A stretch of DNA of 64,000 bases, from assembly GCA_047967505.1 (NCBI GenBank), contig CM106541.1. One strand, 5' to 3'. This stretch comes from Dipteris shenzhenensis (taxonomy: Eukaryota; Polypodiophyta; Polypodiopsida; Gleicheniales). The notes beneath the pieces are model-generated. The model did not search any database. It was given only the letters and a program-made list of their open reading frames with translations, and was not told where the DNA came from. This document shows, in pieces, positions 1-12,700 of this stretch. Numbering within the stretch: the stretch's first letter is position 1; every line of letters begins with the position of its first letter. The translations under genes were made by a program, and so were the position numbers.

Positions 1-52
1 GTTAGTGATTTGCCCTTTTTCCTTGAGTCACAAACACAAACACAAACATAAC

Positions 53-100
53 GAGAGAGAGATTTTTTTCCTTAAAACACAAAGAGAGAGAGAGAGAGAG
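53..100. repeat. (GA)n microsatellite
   Basis: Two GA dinucleotide runs, at about 53-62 and 80-100, are separated by a T/A-rich spacer. The first 600 bases otherwise show no convincing gene. A reading frame across this segment is only low-complexity Ser/Leu/Cys produced by the repeats. Confidence 0.85.
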
Positions 101-600
101 TATTTAGTTCCTAGCAACAATGCCAAGGAGCCAAGAGTGACTCTTTCAGAATTCAAACTCACACTAGAGAGATAGAGAGATTTCCTAGTACTTCCACATA
201 CACTTGCACATGCATGAGTGGATACGTCTTGGGAAATTCTGGTGAGCATATCACCTTGGGACAATTGGAGGTCTAGATGTACAGACACCTTGCACGGCTC
301 CCAAGTTCATCCCACTCACACTTTGGCCAACATCTAGTTAGACATAGTACATACCTTGATGGTCATATGGGTGAGCATGTAGGGGTCTTCCCAGCAGGCA
401 ACCTCTACCATGAGGGTTGTATTTCTTAGAGGTGGAGTGGCTCCGAAGTCACCTTCAGGGCTAAGATGGCATTTTCAACCTCACCCTTGCTTGTTTCATT
501 GCTTCATTTAGGAGTTTATTTTATACTCTTCTAAGGTATTTCATGTATTGGATGATGCTTTTTCTCAAGGAGGGTCTCTCATACTTAATAGAAGTACTTT

Positions 601-683
601 GTGTGTGTGTATGTGTGTGTGTGTGTGAGTGAGAGAGGGACCGACCTCTTTATTGGCCGCTTTACACTATTAGCAGCATGCCT

Positions 684-717
<34 letters not shown>

Positions 718-757
718 CATGCATCTCTCTCTCTCTCTCTCTCTCTCTCCCCCCCCC
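601..757. repeat. Microsatellite cluster: two (GT)n runs, one (CT)n run, C-run
   Basis: GT runs at 601-627 and 684-712 are followed by a CT run at about 724-749 and a C-run to 757. This is simple sequence with no coding value. Confidence 0.9.
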
Positions 758-800
758 TCCCTCTTCATCCCTTTAGAATGCAATTCTAGGCACTTCTGCA

Positions 801-3800
801 ATTAAAATGTGTGCCCTTGGAAACCGCCATTGTTGCTAAAAAAAAACACCTCTAAAGGGATGACAGTGAGGAAATATGGCTAGATCCTTGCTCAAAACTT
901 CCAAGTACTAACTGTCAAGCTATCATTCACTCATCGGCTACTTTGAATATGTTCGCAGTGATGAAAGTGGAGCTTTCATTTCCATCTTCCCAATCTACAA
1001 TCTACAACACATATGCAATTTTCTCTAAACAAGAATCTATTCCAAGCTTCTTTTGTCCAAAACTAGTATATACCTACTTCATGTTGTTTTTTCTTTCATG
1101 CAACTAAGTAAGTTCTTCTTAAAAAAGGTAAAAGCAAAAGTACTCACTAAGGGAGAATATGCGAGAGTAGTGGCAAGCACTTTTGGGGAAATCTTTTGTA
1201 CTTAAGAAATGACATTAGTTTGAGTGGCTAAAAATGTTTTTGGCATCAATATATATGGGCAAAGAATATTCTACATTTCTTGCTCTCTCTAGTCTGTGTC
1301 ATCTTAGTCTTTCATACTCAATGCTATGTCTATAAATTACTATGATCCCATTGTTGACTCCCTCCATTCTCTATATATTACTATGTCTCTACTATTAATG
1401 AGAGCCATTTGTAACCATGATTTAGGAGAGCCTACTTGTTATCTATTTTGCTTCCTTTTCTAGTTTCTTTAGGCAAGGACATCATATGAAACTTTGATGA
1501 GTAGCACATCATGACCGTTGCAAGTTATTAAAACATCGAAGATACCTAGTGTTACTTTTACTTGTTTTCTTCCTTCCTTAGTAAATAACAAGACTGACTA
1601 AAAGTTAGGGCATAATAATCAAATTTATTTCAAAGATATTGACATTTGAGCCAAAAACCTTTTGGAGGAGTCCCATAATCCTTTTGCAACAACTTCAAGA
1701 AACCATGGTTTCATAGTCTTCACAAAATATAATGCTCGTTACTAAACCTTTAAAAAGAGGTTTAGAAATATAGTGCTCCTTACTAAACATTTAAGAAAAC
1801 ATTGAAACATTATAACTTCCTCCAACCTTTAAAAGTTGCAATGATAATGAAATGAATGTGTGATTATGTCCCCGTTTCAATTATGACCCCCCTTCATAAT
1901 GAAATGAATGTGTGAAAATTATATCCCCAACATTGATGACTCCCACATTCTGATTGTTAAAAGTTTGGTTTCTATTGAAACATAATATGTCGTGTAAATT
2001 TGGCACTTTGTGGTTAATATTAACATCCTAGCAATGAATAACCACTCTAGCAATGACCAATGATTATAGTGAGGCCAATATACATATTCACATCCTAGTA
2101 ATGGCTAACCACTTTAACAAGGCAAATAGTTGTAGGTTAACATTAACATCCTAGTAGTGACTAACTAATCTAACAAGGCCAATAGTCATAAGCTAATGCA
2201 AAGAGATGAGTAATGGTCCAATGTCGGGGGTGCACTACTAAGAAACCCTATTTATCACTTGCATTCATGGGGTATTAAAAAAACCCCTCAACTGAAATTT
2301 TATCCCTAATAAAACCACCCCTCTTTACTTATGAACTAACGGTTTTTTTCTAAAAGTGAATTAAAAAAACCCCTCCTACTATTGTAACCCTATTAAATTT
2401 TTTCCCAAGGTTGAATTAAAATAGCCCTCCTTTTGAATGCACGTGGTACACTAAATTTTTTTCAGGTGAACTCCCCGAGGGTCCAACACCCTAACCCTAA
2501 TAACCTAGCAATTCCATGAGCTCCTTTTGATATTAAACGGTAAATCTTTGAAGTCTCATCCCTAGAATCTCCTACGACATTCTAGTTGTTAGGTGGTCCT
2601 CCAATTTTAAGCTTCTTTGAGTTGAGCTACATTTAGCTTGTTACTTTACTTCCTTGAGCAACCATTGATTGGGGCTTGGGTACATCTAGTCTTTGATATT
2701 GTACATGAAGGACCTCACATAAATCTCAATATAAGAGAGGACAAAATGCAGATTCTTAGATAGTCCAATAATATGAAAGGACTTCCAGTCTAGATCACAA
2801 AGAAACTCACAAGAAATCATCTAAAGAGAAAAGAAATAGAGTGTGCAAAGATGAAGGTAGCTATAAAAGATTGCCACGAATATCTATAGAGATGCCTTCA
2901 AGGTAGCATGTTCATGCTCGAAATAGTAAGTATGCAGTATACAAGATAGTAGATGCATTCATCATCATATACACTTTTTTAATGGAGTTGAACTTATAGA
3001 AAGGATTTGTAAAATCACCAATGAAACCATTGCAAAACACTCCTTATCTCATTGCATTATTGAAAGTGCTATCTAGAATTCTTGAATAATGAGGCTCTGT
3101 GTTTCTTTATGATTGTACTTTGTCTGCTCAAGTCTAAAGGAAGCTAGGGAAGCCTCCCCTAGATTTAAATTTTGTGTATTTTCCTACATATTCCTTGATC
3201 TCTATTGCCATTTTAACACCTAATTATGTAATGGATATGAACTTTGCATTGTATGTTTAATCTATAATATTTTCATCGCATATAGCTTTGTATCTCTCAA
3301 TGGGACTAAGTGACAGTTCCTTTGAAAGCTTTTCTTCTACAAGAATTCTCTTATTCAAAGTATGCATTATAAATAGCAACTATGTGATAGGTCAACTAAA
3401 TCTTTCCAATTATTATAAACCATATGGATTCTAAATATCAACTATTGATAGGTCAACTAAATCTTGCCAACTATTATATACACAACCATGTAGATAAAAG
3501 GGATTCTTCAAATGATAATTTAAAAAGAAGATAAAGGCTTATCTCATTTTGCTATTATCATGTATGGATAAAAAGCAAGCCAACATAGTATTCACTTCAA
3601 ATTGAACCCCCACAATGAGAAAATCATTATCTAAAGTCCACTTTAAAATGCTTTAGTGCCTTTTTCTCGAATGGGCAGCCTTTAAAAACCTTCCCTTTTT
3701 ATAAGTGCAAATAAAATATTACAAAATATTTAGTGTGAAGGGATTTTGTGTTAGTTCTTTTTTCATTATCTTTCAAGCCCATTTATCTATATATTGGGCT

Positions 3801-4428
3801 CGTAATTTAAAATTTGTTGGTTGAAACGTTATCATGTCAAAAGCACCAATTTAAGAAGCATTAACAAATGCAAATGGTAACTAAAGCTAAATTACGAATA
3901 CCTAATTTATGCCTCTTATATGGTTCCCAACTAAAGAAAACATTAATGCACTATTACAATCATGTAAGAGAAAAATATCAATGCAAATCTTTCTTTCTAA
4001 TATGATTTCTGATGGTTAGGACATTTCTAAAAGGATCTATGTGCATTTGAAGATATGGAAATGAAATGCTATTATATCATTCCCTTCACAAATAGTGAGG
4101 ATTTGTTATTTAAGTGTCCCTTTACCATATTTTTACAAATGTTTCATGAATTGACCTTAATTGTGTCATTCTTTTATCTATATTTATGTCAATCATAGTC
4201 ACAACATATTAATATTGTCATTCTTTAATAGATTTACACACTGATGTCATCGCCGTCACAAAAATGTATTGGAGATAGATAAAATGACATCTCAATTTTC
4301 ACTTGATTTTGTACCGGCCAGTGTTCTATTTTTTGTTCATATTTATTCAAGAAAGAGGACCTCTAAACAAACATTTCTCCTTACAATGCCATGATGCAAG
4401 CAAGGGTACATGTATGTTTGTTTATGCA
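801..4428. other. AT-rich non-coding stretch with minor degenerate repeats
   Basis: No supported gene. Visible structure includes a degenerate repeat of about 60-70 bp, roughly three times, around 2021-2195 (shared core 'acatcctagtaatg' followed by 'aaccactctaacaagg'). A duplicated segment of about 65 bp lies at roughly 3378-3490 (core 'gataggtcaactaaatctt'). A CACTA-like terminus starts at 2233 and is listed separately. The rest looks like eroded intergenic or old transposon DNA. Confidence 0.6.
2233..2440 (+). mobile_element. Possible orphan CACTA-type terminus with subterminal repeats
   Basis: The sequence CACTACTAAGAAACCC begins at 2233 and resembles a CACTA-superfamily terminus. It is followed by three direct copies of a motif like 'attaaaaaaacccctc' at about 2274, 2361 and a degenerate one at 2413, which is the usual subterminal arrangement. 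I found no matching inverted terminus downstream, so this may be an orphan end or chance. Confidence 0.35.
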
Positions 4429-4490
4429 TATGTACGTATGCATGTATGTATGTATGCATGTATGCATTTATGTTTGTATGTATGTATGTA
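4429..4490. repeat. (ATGT)n microsatellite
   Basis: An imperfect ATGT/ATGC tetranucleotide run. Open frames crossing it are repeat artefacts. Confidence 0.8.
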
Positions 4491-4924
4491 TAACAAATAT
4501 TTCATTAATTTTGGACTTGTCAATGTACAAATTCATTTTTATAGATACCTTTGGACTAGCTTTTGGATAAAATTTTAGAAAAAACCCACTCTTCAAAATA
4601 ACAATAGGTAAAAACATTAAAATAAGAAAATTTTTAGAGTTTTTTGAAGGAAATGAAATAAAAATTATAAAATTTAACATGACACAGTTAGGTTACACCA
4701 AAAGATAAGAAGAAGTTGTAAACTCTCATAATATTTATAATGGTGTTAACAAACACCTTTTTAAAGTTACAATAAGCCTCCAAATCACTATCACTAGAAG
4801 ACATTAGTAAATCCTATTTCTATCCGAGATTCAACCCATTTCTGTGCTAATACCATCTCATCATGATTAATGTAATTATAACTACAGAAGAGAAGGAATT
4901 ATAAAATTTTTCCTCGGTAGCCCA

Positions 4925-5265
4925 ACAAGACAAAGCACCCACAGATGCGCACACAGATGCATTTATTGAACCAAAAAAAAAACTTACGGGTGCATCTATT
5001 TGCGCATCTATTTTCATGTCTAGAGACCCGCATCTAACAGTGCATCTATATAGCAGACAGGTGCGCGTATGGACGCGCATCTAGATGCATAAATAGATGC
5101 TCTACTAAAAAATTTAAAAGAAAGACAGACGCATCATTAAAAGCGTGTGTAGATGCATTTATAAACGGTCTTATAGACACATTTATAGACATGCAAATAA
5201 ATGCTTCTCAAACAGATAGATGCGTAAATAGACGTGTTTATAGACGCACTGATAGACATGCTACA
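4925..5265. repeat. Left subterminal repeat cluster of CACTA element 1
   Basis: A dense cluster of a short degenerate motif, roughly (t)agacGCATCTAt / gatgcg(c)atctata, in both orientations. The same motif family reappears at 7130-7290, 7640-7810, 25560-25790 and 25940-26220, always next to CACTA coding sequence. Clusters of short repeats near the ends are the typical transposase-binding architecture of CACTA elements. A weak candidate terminus, CACTAGAAG at 4792, lies just upstream, but no partner end was found. Confidence 0.65.
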
Positions 5266-6745
5266 TAATTTTTTTTTTTAAATTTACAAAATGCTGTGTA
5301 TGTTGTGTATGCTATATAGTAACAAGAATCCCATTTCCACATTGTGTAATTCAATTCTTATAGCCAACAGCATTTTAATTACAATTCCAAATAAAACATT
5401 ACAACTCCAAAATGCAATAAAATTGAAAGCTCAAAAAGTGCTTGTATGTACATATAGCACAAAGCTAAGCCATGCCATGTGGCTTCAAGTACAAAAAATA
5501 AGAGGAGTGTATATACAAGAGGCACGAAGCCAAGCTAGTGGCTTTAAGTACAAAAAAGAGTAGCTAGCACTACTTCTACAACTAATCTATGTTCTCCACG
5601 TCCTTGCTCCCTTCCACACTCCCTTTTGCACTCCCTTCTATGCTCCCTTCTCTGCCTCCTTCCTCGTCTTCTTCCTTATCTTCTTGTGCAGGGACCTATA
5701 ACAAGGGACAACATATATCAATGTATGAAAAATCAAATCTTTACTTATAATATTGACATTATTTAATTACTTTCAAATACCTCAGGGGCCACTCTAGTAG
5801 CCTAGATATACTGCTCCTCAGTAATCGACCCATCATGATAGAAGTGCTTCCATGTATCTCCTCTATGATGGTGGTGGTGGTAGGCTGTCTCGACAGGAGT
5901 AGGTTATGTGCCCACGATATTAAGATGCAAGACGACACAATTTGGGGAGGGGCTAGTACAAAGAAACAACCTCCTAATAGACTACATAAGCAATATAATT
6001 TGAGATCGATACTTACGAATTGGGCCTCCCATGATTCAACACCCCCTGCTCCAAAATGCACGCTTCCATATTGCTCCATCTGGATCCTTCGTGCCTCCAC
6101 GTGCTGCAGACTGGGGTCCTCCCTCGCTGACTTCATTGCTTTCTTCCACTCACGCTTGTGAGCGGTGTGGGGCAAGCCCCTTGGTGGTTGACCTCCCTCA
6201 AGCCTGGCAAGCTCCGCTAGTGCCTGCCTCTTAAGCGAAGATCTTTTATTGCCAAGTATCGTAACAATCTTTGACTTGGCCCATTTATCTGTGAACTGAC
6301 GATTGGGGGGGTTAGGATACCTAGAGCAAACAGTAGTGAGGGTCTCATCAGCAAACCTCTTTGGCTGGTATTTGTAGTGGATAAAGCAATCTCTGTAATT
6401 ATTAGTAATTATAGATCACATGAAGGCCATGATGTCCTTCCCCCGTGCATCCATCAAGATGCCTCCTATCTGAATGATGTCATGGAAGATCGTACCATCA
6501 CCCGGAGGCACGTCTAAATCATCTGAATCATCATCGTTCCCACCATCACCCCTCCCAAAGCACTGTGCCATGCATCCCCCACCACTCTCCCTGCTACTAT
6601 GCCTGCTATGTGTTGTGTCGAGCTAGTATGCTGGCCACTCATAGCTAGAGACTACAGGAGACTACATGGACCACTTGTAGTTGGAGAACTGAGTCTCGGC
6701 TGCACAGGAGTATGCCGATGGCTCTGCGAGACAGAAGGACCTCCT

Positions 6746-6817
6746 GATGGCATGGGGGAAGGGGCATAAGATGGCATGGGGGAAGGGGCATAAGATGGCA
6801 TGGGAGAAGGGCCTCGG
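6746..6817 (-). repeat. 24-bp in-frame coding repeat (MPSYAPSP x3)
   Basis: Three tandem 24-bp units encode an 8-residue Met-Pro-Ser-Tyr-Ala-Pro-Ser-Pro repeat on the minus strand; the third unit has diverged. The repeat lies in the Pro/Ser-rich part of the leftward CACTA gene. The 24-bp period preserves the frame, so the expansion occurred in coding sequence. Confidence 0.8.
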
Positions 6818-7129
6818 CTGTGCAGCCGGCTGGGCTGTGCTGACTCTGCTGGGGTAATCTCAGTTGGTGTGGGGTGGTTTAGACTCTGTAGTACTGACTC
6901 CTGAGGGGTGTTTAGAGTACTCTTCATATACCTGTATAACTCCGCAGGACTAGGAGGGTCCCCTAAAAGGTTATATAAGTCCCTAAAAATAGACTCCTAG
7001 AGATCAGGTGAGCCCAAAGAGCTTCCTAGCCACATGATGAACTGGGAAAAAGAAAAAAAGACGATTACTGATGAGCTGAGAAGAAAGGGGAAGGGAAGAA
7101 AAGATTACTATCGAAAAAGATTACTATCG

Positions 7130-7290
7130 GAGCACGTCTATAGACGCATCTGAGAAGCGCATCTATTTTTGCATATAATAGCACGTCTATAGACATGGCT
7201 ATCTGTGTCAACAGGCTAGACGCACGTCTAGATGCGCCTGTAGATGCGGTTTTAGACACGCTCTGTGACGTGTCTATAGATGCACTCCGA
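7130..7290. repeat. Internal copy of the GCATCTATA motif cluster (intron 1 of leftward gene)
   Basis: Several copies of the motif seen at the element ends, such as 'tatagacgcatct' and 'tagatgcgcctgtagatgc', fall between exons 1 and 2 of the leftward gene. An internal cluster of end-type motifs is unusual for CACTA elements. It may be regulatory or a trace of an older end. Confidence 0.65.
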
Positions 7291-7639
7291 CAGACAGACT
7301 ATTCTAAAAAGTAGAAAAGAACATGCACCCGACACAAAAACATAACACTGATACCAAAATCATGCATTTCTTGGATACAACAAAGGACAAATCCAAAGAG
7401 AGCAACTTTCAAAAAAGATCAACTGTAAAAAGACTTACCTTGGATAGAGGTATGGAAGATTCTTCTCCTTTTTCAAAGTTGCTTCTCTTCTTTGTTCACC
7501 CTCTTCTCCTTTAAGCTTGGAAGTAAGTGTGGGTGCCTTCCTCTTAAGCATTGAAACTGTGGATCTGCTAATAGCAAAGCAAGCAAGCCGTGCAAAGTAT
7601 AAGTAATGTGAAAAAAAGCAAAGCGAGCGCGCTAAAAGC

Positions 7640-7812
7640 AGATTTAAAAACCGCATCTATAAGCGCATCTAATAGCGCATTTATACACGTGTCTAAATAC
7701 GCATGTAATTGCGTGTCTAGATACACAAAGCAGACGTGGTTTTAGATGCACTTGTAGATGCACACCACAGAACAGATAAACACGGTTTTAGATGCACCTT
7801 TAGACACATGAC
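7640..7812. promoter_or_regulatory. Central motif cluster between divergent CACTA genes
   Basis: This cluster of the same GCATCTATA-type motif lies between the start of the leftward gene (7551) and the start of the rightward tnp2 gene (7873). It could act as a shared bidirectional promoter/operator region bound by the element's own protein, as En/Spm TnpA binds subterminal motifs. The role is inferred from position and motif identity only. Confidence 0.45.
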
Positions 7813-7872
7813 AGAGTTTTAAAATTAAATATTTGAAGAAAAGAAAATTTTTTTGGGTTTTTTGTTTGTAGG

Positions 7873-9755
7873 ATGTCTTCATCTTCAACAAGTAGCTCCA
7901 ATGAGGATGAATCCCTCCGTAACCACCATCGTGAAATGTGGTTGGAGCAAAAAATCAAATGTATGTGTGATCGATGTCGAGGAAACATGTACCGTGCACG
8001 CAAGATTACACTCAATCACATCTCAAAGTATGGAGAATGGGATGCGATCGTAAACATGGTAAGTGTTAAAGAGTTAAGGTTGATTGAGATACCTATGGGT
8101 TTTTATATGTTTGAGTTATGATACCATTTTAATTTGATACAGGATGCAGTGCCACACCTGCATATGTTGCCCTATGCTCATCATGAGGACGCGAAGCATC
8201 AACGATATGAGGTGGGATCCTCAGGAGGCACTGTTACGGATGCATGGAGTGATGGTGATAGTAGCCCTCCACCATTACCTCATGAAGCCGTGGAGGAGGA
8301 GGTGTTTGATGATATGGTGCGGGATTTATATGTCCATCAAAGGAGGGATGATAGCATGGAGCAGGATGATCTTTTTACCGCAGCATCGACTCCACTATTT
8401 GAGGGGTGCATATTCTCTATTCTACGTGCCTCCCTTGAGTTACTAAACTTGCAAACCATCTATGGATGGAGCAATGCAAGTTTGAATGCATTACTCAAGT
8501 AAGCTTTAAAGTCTAGTTTGCAAACATGGTGAATTATGTTAGTGGGTCAATTACTCGAATGCTTTTCCTTATTCATGGTCTTCACGTGTAGGCTATTGTG
8601 TAAAATGCTTCCAAGGGAGAATAAATTACCAACCTCAAGAGATATGGCAAGGCAACATGACCTCTCTTGGAGGATTAGATTACAAGCGCATCCATGCATG
8701 TGTCAATGATTGTGTTTTGTTTTGTGGACTACATAAGAATGCAAGAGAGTGCCCTACTTATGGAGAGGCAAGATATAGAGCAGATCTCAAAACTTTGGAC
8801 GTGCCTCATAAGGTTCTATGACATTTTCCCATAATCCCTCGCATTCAACATATGATCTAGTGCAAATCCATTGTAGAGCTCATGTCATGGCATTCCTCCC
8901 ATCGATCAACCGATGGCAAGTGGAGAACTCCTGCAGACTCTCCTGCATGGAAGCATATTGAAGACACATGGCCAAGCTTCAAGGAAGAACCTAGGAGCTT
9001 GAGACTTGGATTGGGTATGGACGGTGTGAACCCATTTGGTCTCAAAAGCACCTCTTACAGTGTATGGCCAGTGGTATTGGTGAATTACAATCTTCCACCC
9101 TCTATGGCTATTAAGAAAGAACATGTTATGCTATCCCTTCTAATTCTAGGGAAACATAAAGTCAAAAATCCTGATGTTTATTTGGAGTCTTTGATTGAAG
9201 AGCTAGAGATACTTTGGAGAGGTATCGAGGTGCATGATGTGAGCAAGCCTCCCTCATCATGAGACTTCAACTGCAAAGCAATCTTGATGTGGATGACGCA
9301 TGACTTCCCAGGCTATGGCGAGTGTTCAAGTAAGCATTGCACTTCTAATTATGAATAGGCAAAGGATGTGGCACCCTAAACCCACCTTCAACTCTTAATT
9401 GTGTCTATTGTTCAGGTCTCACTACATCGAGTTACAACGCATGTCCTGTTTGTGGTCCTTCGCTAGTTGCCTCACGGGCAAACGCATTGATAAGGTCATC
9501 TATGAGAATCACCATCGATTTCTCCCACCTGATCATCCTAGATATGTTGCCCCTTGGAATGAAGTCCTCCCACAATCACTCACCGCGGGAGATTGGATGA
9601 GAATTTGGGATGGTTCCATGAGTCGTCCACCACTTGGAATGAGCCGCTAAGGGTTTGTAACTATTGTGTGCTATACTGGCTGGAAATAAAGATTGCCTGC
9701 TAACACTTTATTTTGTTTAGATACTCCATCTTTTATCATTTACCATATTGGTCCC
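7873..9755 (+). pseudogene. tnp2: CACTA transposase (tnp2 family, PF02992), 5' half, truncated by satellite
   Basis: Exons can be read as 7873-8058 (Cys-rich, HISKYGEWD), 8143-8498 (LFEGCIFSILRASLELL then YGWSNASLNALL), 8592-about 9329, 9416-about 9656, and a final exon from 9721. Diagnostic tnp2 motifs are IHACVNDCVLF, ECPTYGEARY, HFPIIPRIQHM, DSPAWKHIEDTWPSF, RLGLGMDGVNPFG, YSVWPVVLVNYNLPP, DFPGYG, HHRFLPPDHPR and SIFYHLPYW. This is the DDE transposase of CACTA elements. Breaks include a frameshift near 8670, TGA in place of the expected Arg before HFP (CGA to TGA), TAG after HMI, and a frameshift near 9480. The last exon stops after YWSHDL, where satellite DNA begins. The 3' half is absent on this strand. 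Confidence 0.88.
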
Positions 9756-12700
9756 ATGATTTGCATGGTCGATCACGCATTATACACCATTTTTTCCCTA
9801 ATGATATGCACATCCGCAAAAAAACATGCCATTAGGTGTGTTATCTGACCAAGTACTTATCGGATGGGTGTTCCTCATTGAGAACATTTCAATACCACCT
9901 AGGTTGAGGCGTACGAAAAGTTTTGTGCCAATCGGATATCCTTTGCATGGTCGATCGAGCATTAAATTCTATTTTTGCTCTAGTGTCATGCACATCCGTC
10001 AAAAAACACGCTGCTAGGTATGTTATCCGATCAAGCACTTATGGGATGGGCATGCCACTTTGCATGTAAGTAGATTCTACCTAGTTGAAGGTGTGTGCAA
10101 AGTATTGTGCCCATCGGATATGCTTTGCATTATCGATCAAGCATAAAACACCGTTTTTGTCTTAGTGTCATGCACATTCGTAAAAAAACGCAGTCCTAGA
10201 TGTGTTATTCAAAATAGTACTTATCGGATGGGGGCTCCAGTTTGCACACAAGTCCTTTTCAACTAGGTTGATGTGTGTGCAAAGTATTGTCACCATCGCA
10301 TATGATTTGCATGGTCGATCACGCATTATACACCGTTTTTTCCCTAGTGGTATGCACATCCGCAAAAAAACACGCCCTTAGGTATGTTATCTGACCAAGT
10401 ACTTATTGGATGGGTATGCCACTTTGACAAAATTTTAATACCACCTAGGTTGAGGTATAGGAAAAGTATTATGCCCATCGGATATGCTTTGCATGGTCGA
10501 TCGAGCATTAAATACCATTTTTGCCTTAGTGCCATGCACATCCGTAAAAAAACACGCTGCTAGGTGTGTTATCCGATCAAGCACTTATGCGATGGGAATG
10601 CCACTTTGCATGTAAGTCAATTCCACCTATTTGAAGGTGTGTGCAAAGTATCGTGCCCATCGGATATGCTTTGCATGGTCGATCGAGCATTAAATACCAT
10701 TTTTGCCTTAGTGCCATGCACATCCGTAAAAAAACACACTGCTACGTGTGTTATCCGATCAAGCACTTATGCGATGGGCGTGCCACTTTGCATGTAAGTC
10801 AATTCCACCCAGTTGAAGGTGTTGCAAAGTATCGTGCCCATCGGATATGCTTTGCATTGTCGATCAAGCATAACACACTGTTTCTGCCTTAGTGTCATGC
10901 ACAACCATATAAAAACACGGCCATAGGTGTATTATTCAAATAAGTACTTATCAGATGGGGGCTCCACTTTGCACACAAGTCCTTTTTAACTACTTTGAGG
11001 TGCGTGCAAAGTATTGTCACCATCGGATATGATTTGCTTGGTCGATCACGCATTATACACCATTTTTTTCCTAATGATATGCACATCCGCAAAAAAACAC
11101 GCCATTAGGTGTGTTATCTAACCAAGTACTTATCGGATGGGTGTGCCTCATTGAGAAAATTTCAATACCACCTAGGTTGAGGCATATGAAAAGTTTTGTG
11201 CCCATCGGATATCCTTTGCATGGTCGATCGAGCATTAAATTCTATTTTTGCTCGTGTCATGCACATTCGTCAAAAAGCACGCTACTCGGTATGTTATCCG
11301 ATCAAGCACTTATGGGATGGGCGTGCCACTTTGCATGTAAGTCGATTCAACCTAGTTGAAGGTGTGTGCAAAGTATTGTGCCCATCGGATATGCTTTGCA
11401 TTGTCGATCAAGCATAAAACATCGTTTTTGCCTTGGTGTCATGCACAACCATGAAAAAACACGGTCCTAGGAGTGTTATTCAAACTAGTACTTATTGGAT
11501 GGGGGCTCCAGTTTGCACGCAAGTCTCTTTCAACTAGGTTGAGGTGTGTGCAAAGTATTGTCACCATCGGATTTGATTTGCATGGTCGATCACGCATTAT
11601 ACACCGTTTTTTCCCTAGTGGTATGCACATCCGTAAAAAAACATGCTCTTAGGTATGTTATCTTACCAAGTACTTATCAGATGGGTGTGCCTCTTTGACA
11701 ACATTTTAATATCACCTAGGTTGAGGTATAGGAAAAGTATTATGCCCATCAGATATGCTTTGCATGGTCGATCGAGCATTAAATACCATTTTTGCCTTAG
11801 TGCCATGCACATCCATAAAAAAACACGCTGCTAGGTGTGTTATCCGATCACGCACTTATGCGATGGGAATGCCACTTTGCATGTAAGTCAATTCCACCTA
11901 GTTGAAGGTGTGTGCAAAGTATCGTGCCCATCGGATATGCTTTGCATGGTCGATCAAGCATTAAATACCATTTTTGCCTTAGTGCCATGCACATCCGTAA
12001 AAAAACACACTGCTACGTGTGTTATCTGATCAAGCACTTATGCGATGGGCGTGCCACTTTGCATGTAAGTCAATTCCACCTAGTTGAAGGTGTGTGCAAA
12101 GTATTGTTCCCATCGGATATGCTTTGCATGGTCGATCGAGCATTGAAGACTATTTTTGCTCTAGTGTCATGCACATCCGTCAAAATACACGCTGCTAGGT
12201 ATGTTATCCAATCAATCACTTATGGATGGGCATGCCACTTTGCATGTAAGTCAATTCCACCTAGTTCAAGGTGTGTACAAAGTATCGTGCCCATTGGATA
12301 TGCTTTACATGGTCGAGCGAGCATTAAATACCATTTTTGCCTTAGTGCCATGCACATCCGTAAAAAAACATGCTGCTAGGTGTGTTATCTGATCAAGCAC
12401 TGATGCGATGGGCGTGCCACTTTGCATGTAAGTCAATTCCACCTAGTTGAAGGTGTGTGCAAAGTATTATGTCCATCGGATATGCTTTGCATTGTCGATC
12501 AACCATAACACACCGTCTTTGCTTAGTGTCATGCACAACCATATAAAAACACGGCCATAGGTGTGTTATTCAAATAAGTACTTATCAGATGGGGGCTCCA
12601 CTTTGCACGCAAGTCCGTTTTAACTACTTTGAGGTGCATGCAAAGTATTGTCACCATCGCATATGATTTGCATGGTCGATCATGCATTATACGCCATTTT

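Larger units (their letters stand above)
5582..7551 (-). pseudogene. CACTA element second gene (TnpA/Ptta-like), leftward, decayed
   Basis: This leftward gene can be read as four exons. Exon 1 is about 7551-7439 (ATG at 7551, basic Lys/Arg/Glu-rich, GTAAGT donor). Exon 2 is about 7041-6017 (acceptor after a T-rich tract, GTAAGT donor). Exon 3 is 5888-5781 (His-rich, with WKHFYHDGS). Exon 4 is 5695-5582 (acidic Glu/Gly tail ending ENID-stop). Exon 2 holds a Pro/Ser-rich stretch with an 8-residue repeat, an Asp-rich segment, and a basic region with KWAKSKIV and REWKKAMKSA. Those motifs and the linkage to tnp2 suggest the DNA-binding partner protein of En/Spm-type elements (Ptta/PF03004-like). 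Internal TAG stops (in exon 3 after EEQYI, in exon 2 after SPDL) and frame breaks make it a pseudogene. Family assignment is inference; the exon model is mostly seen in the sequence. Confidence 0.55.

Noticed and set aside
2495-2510. Telomere-like CCCTAACCCTAA string
   Set aside because: Only about two units, imperfect for the plant telomere heptamer and with no extended array.
4792-4805. CACTAGAAG as the left terminus of CACTA element 1
   Set aside because: The match is short, there is no complementary end in the window and no target duplication can be tested. Noted only as a weak candidate.
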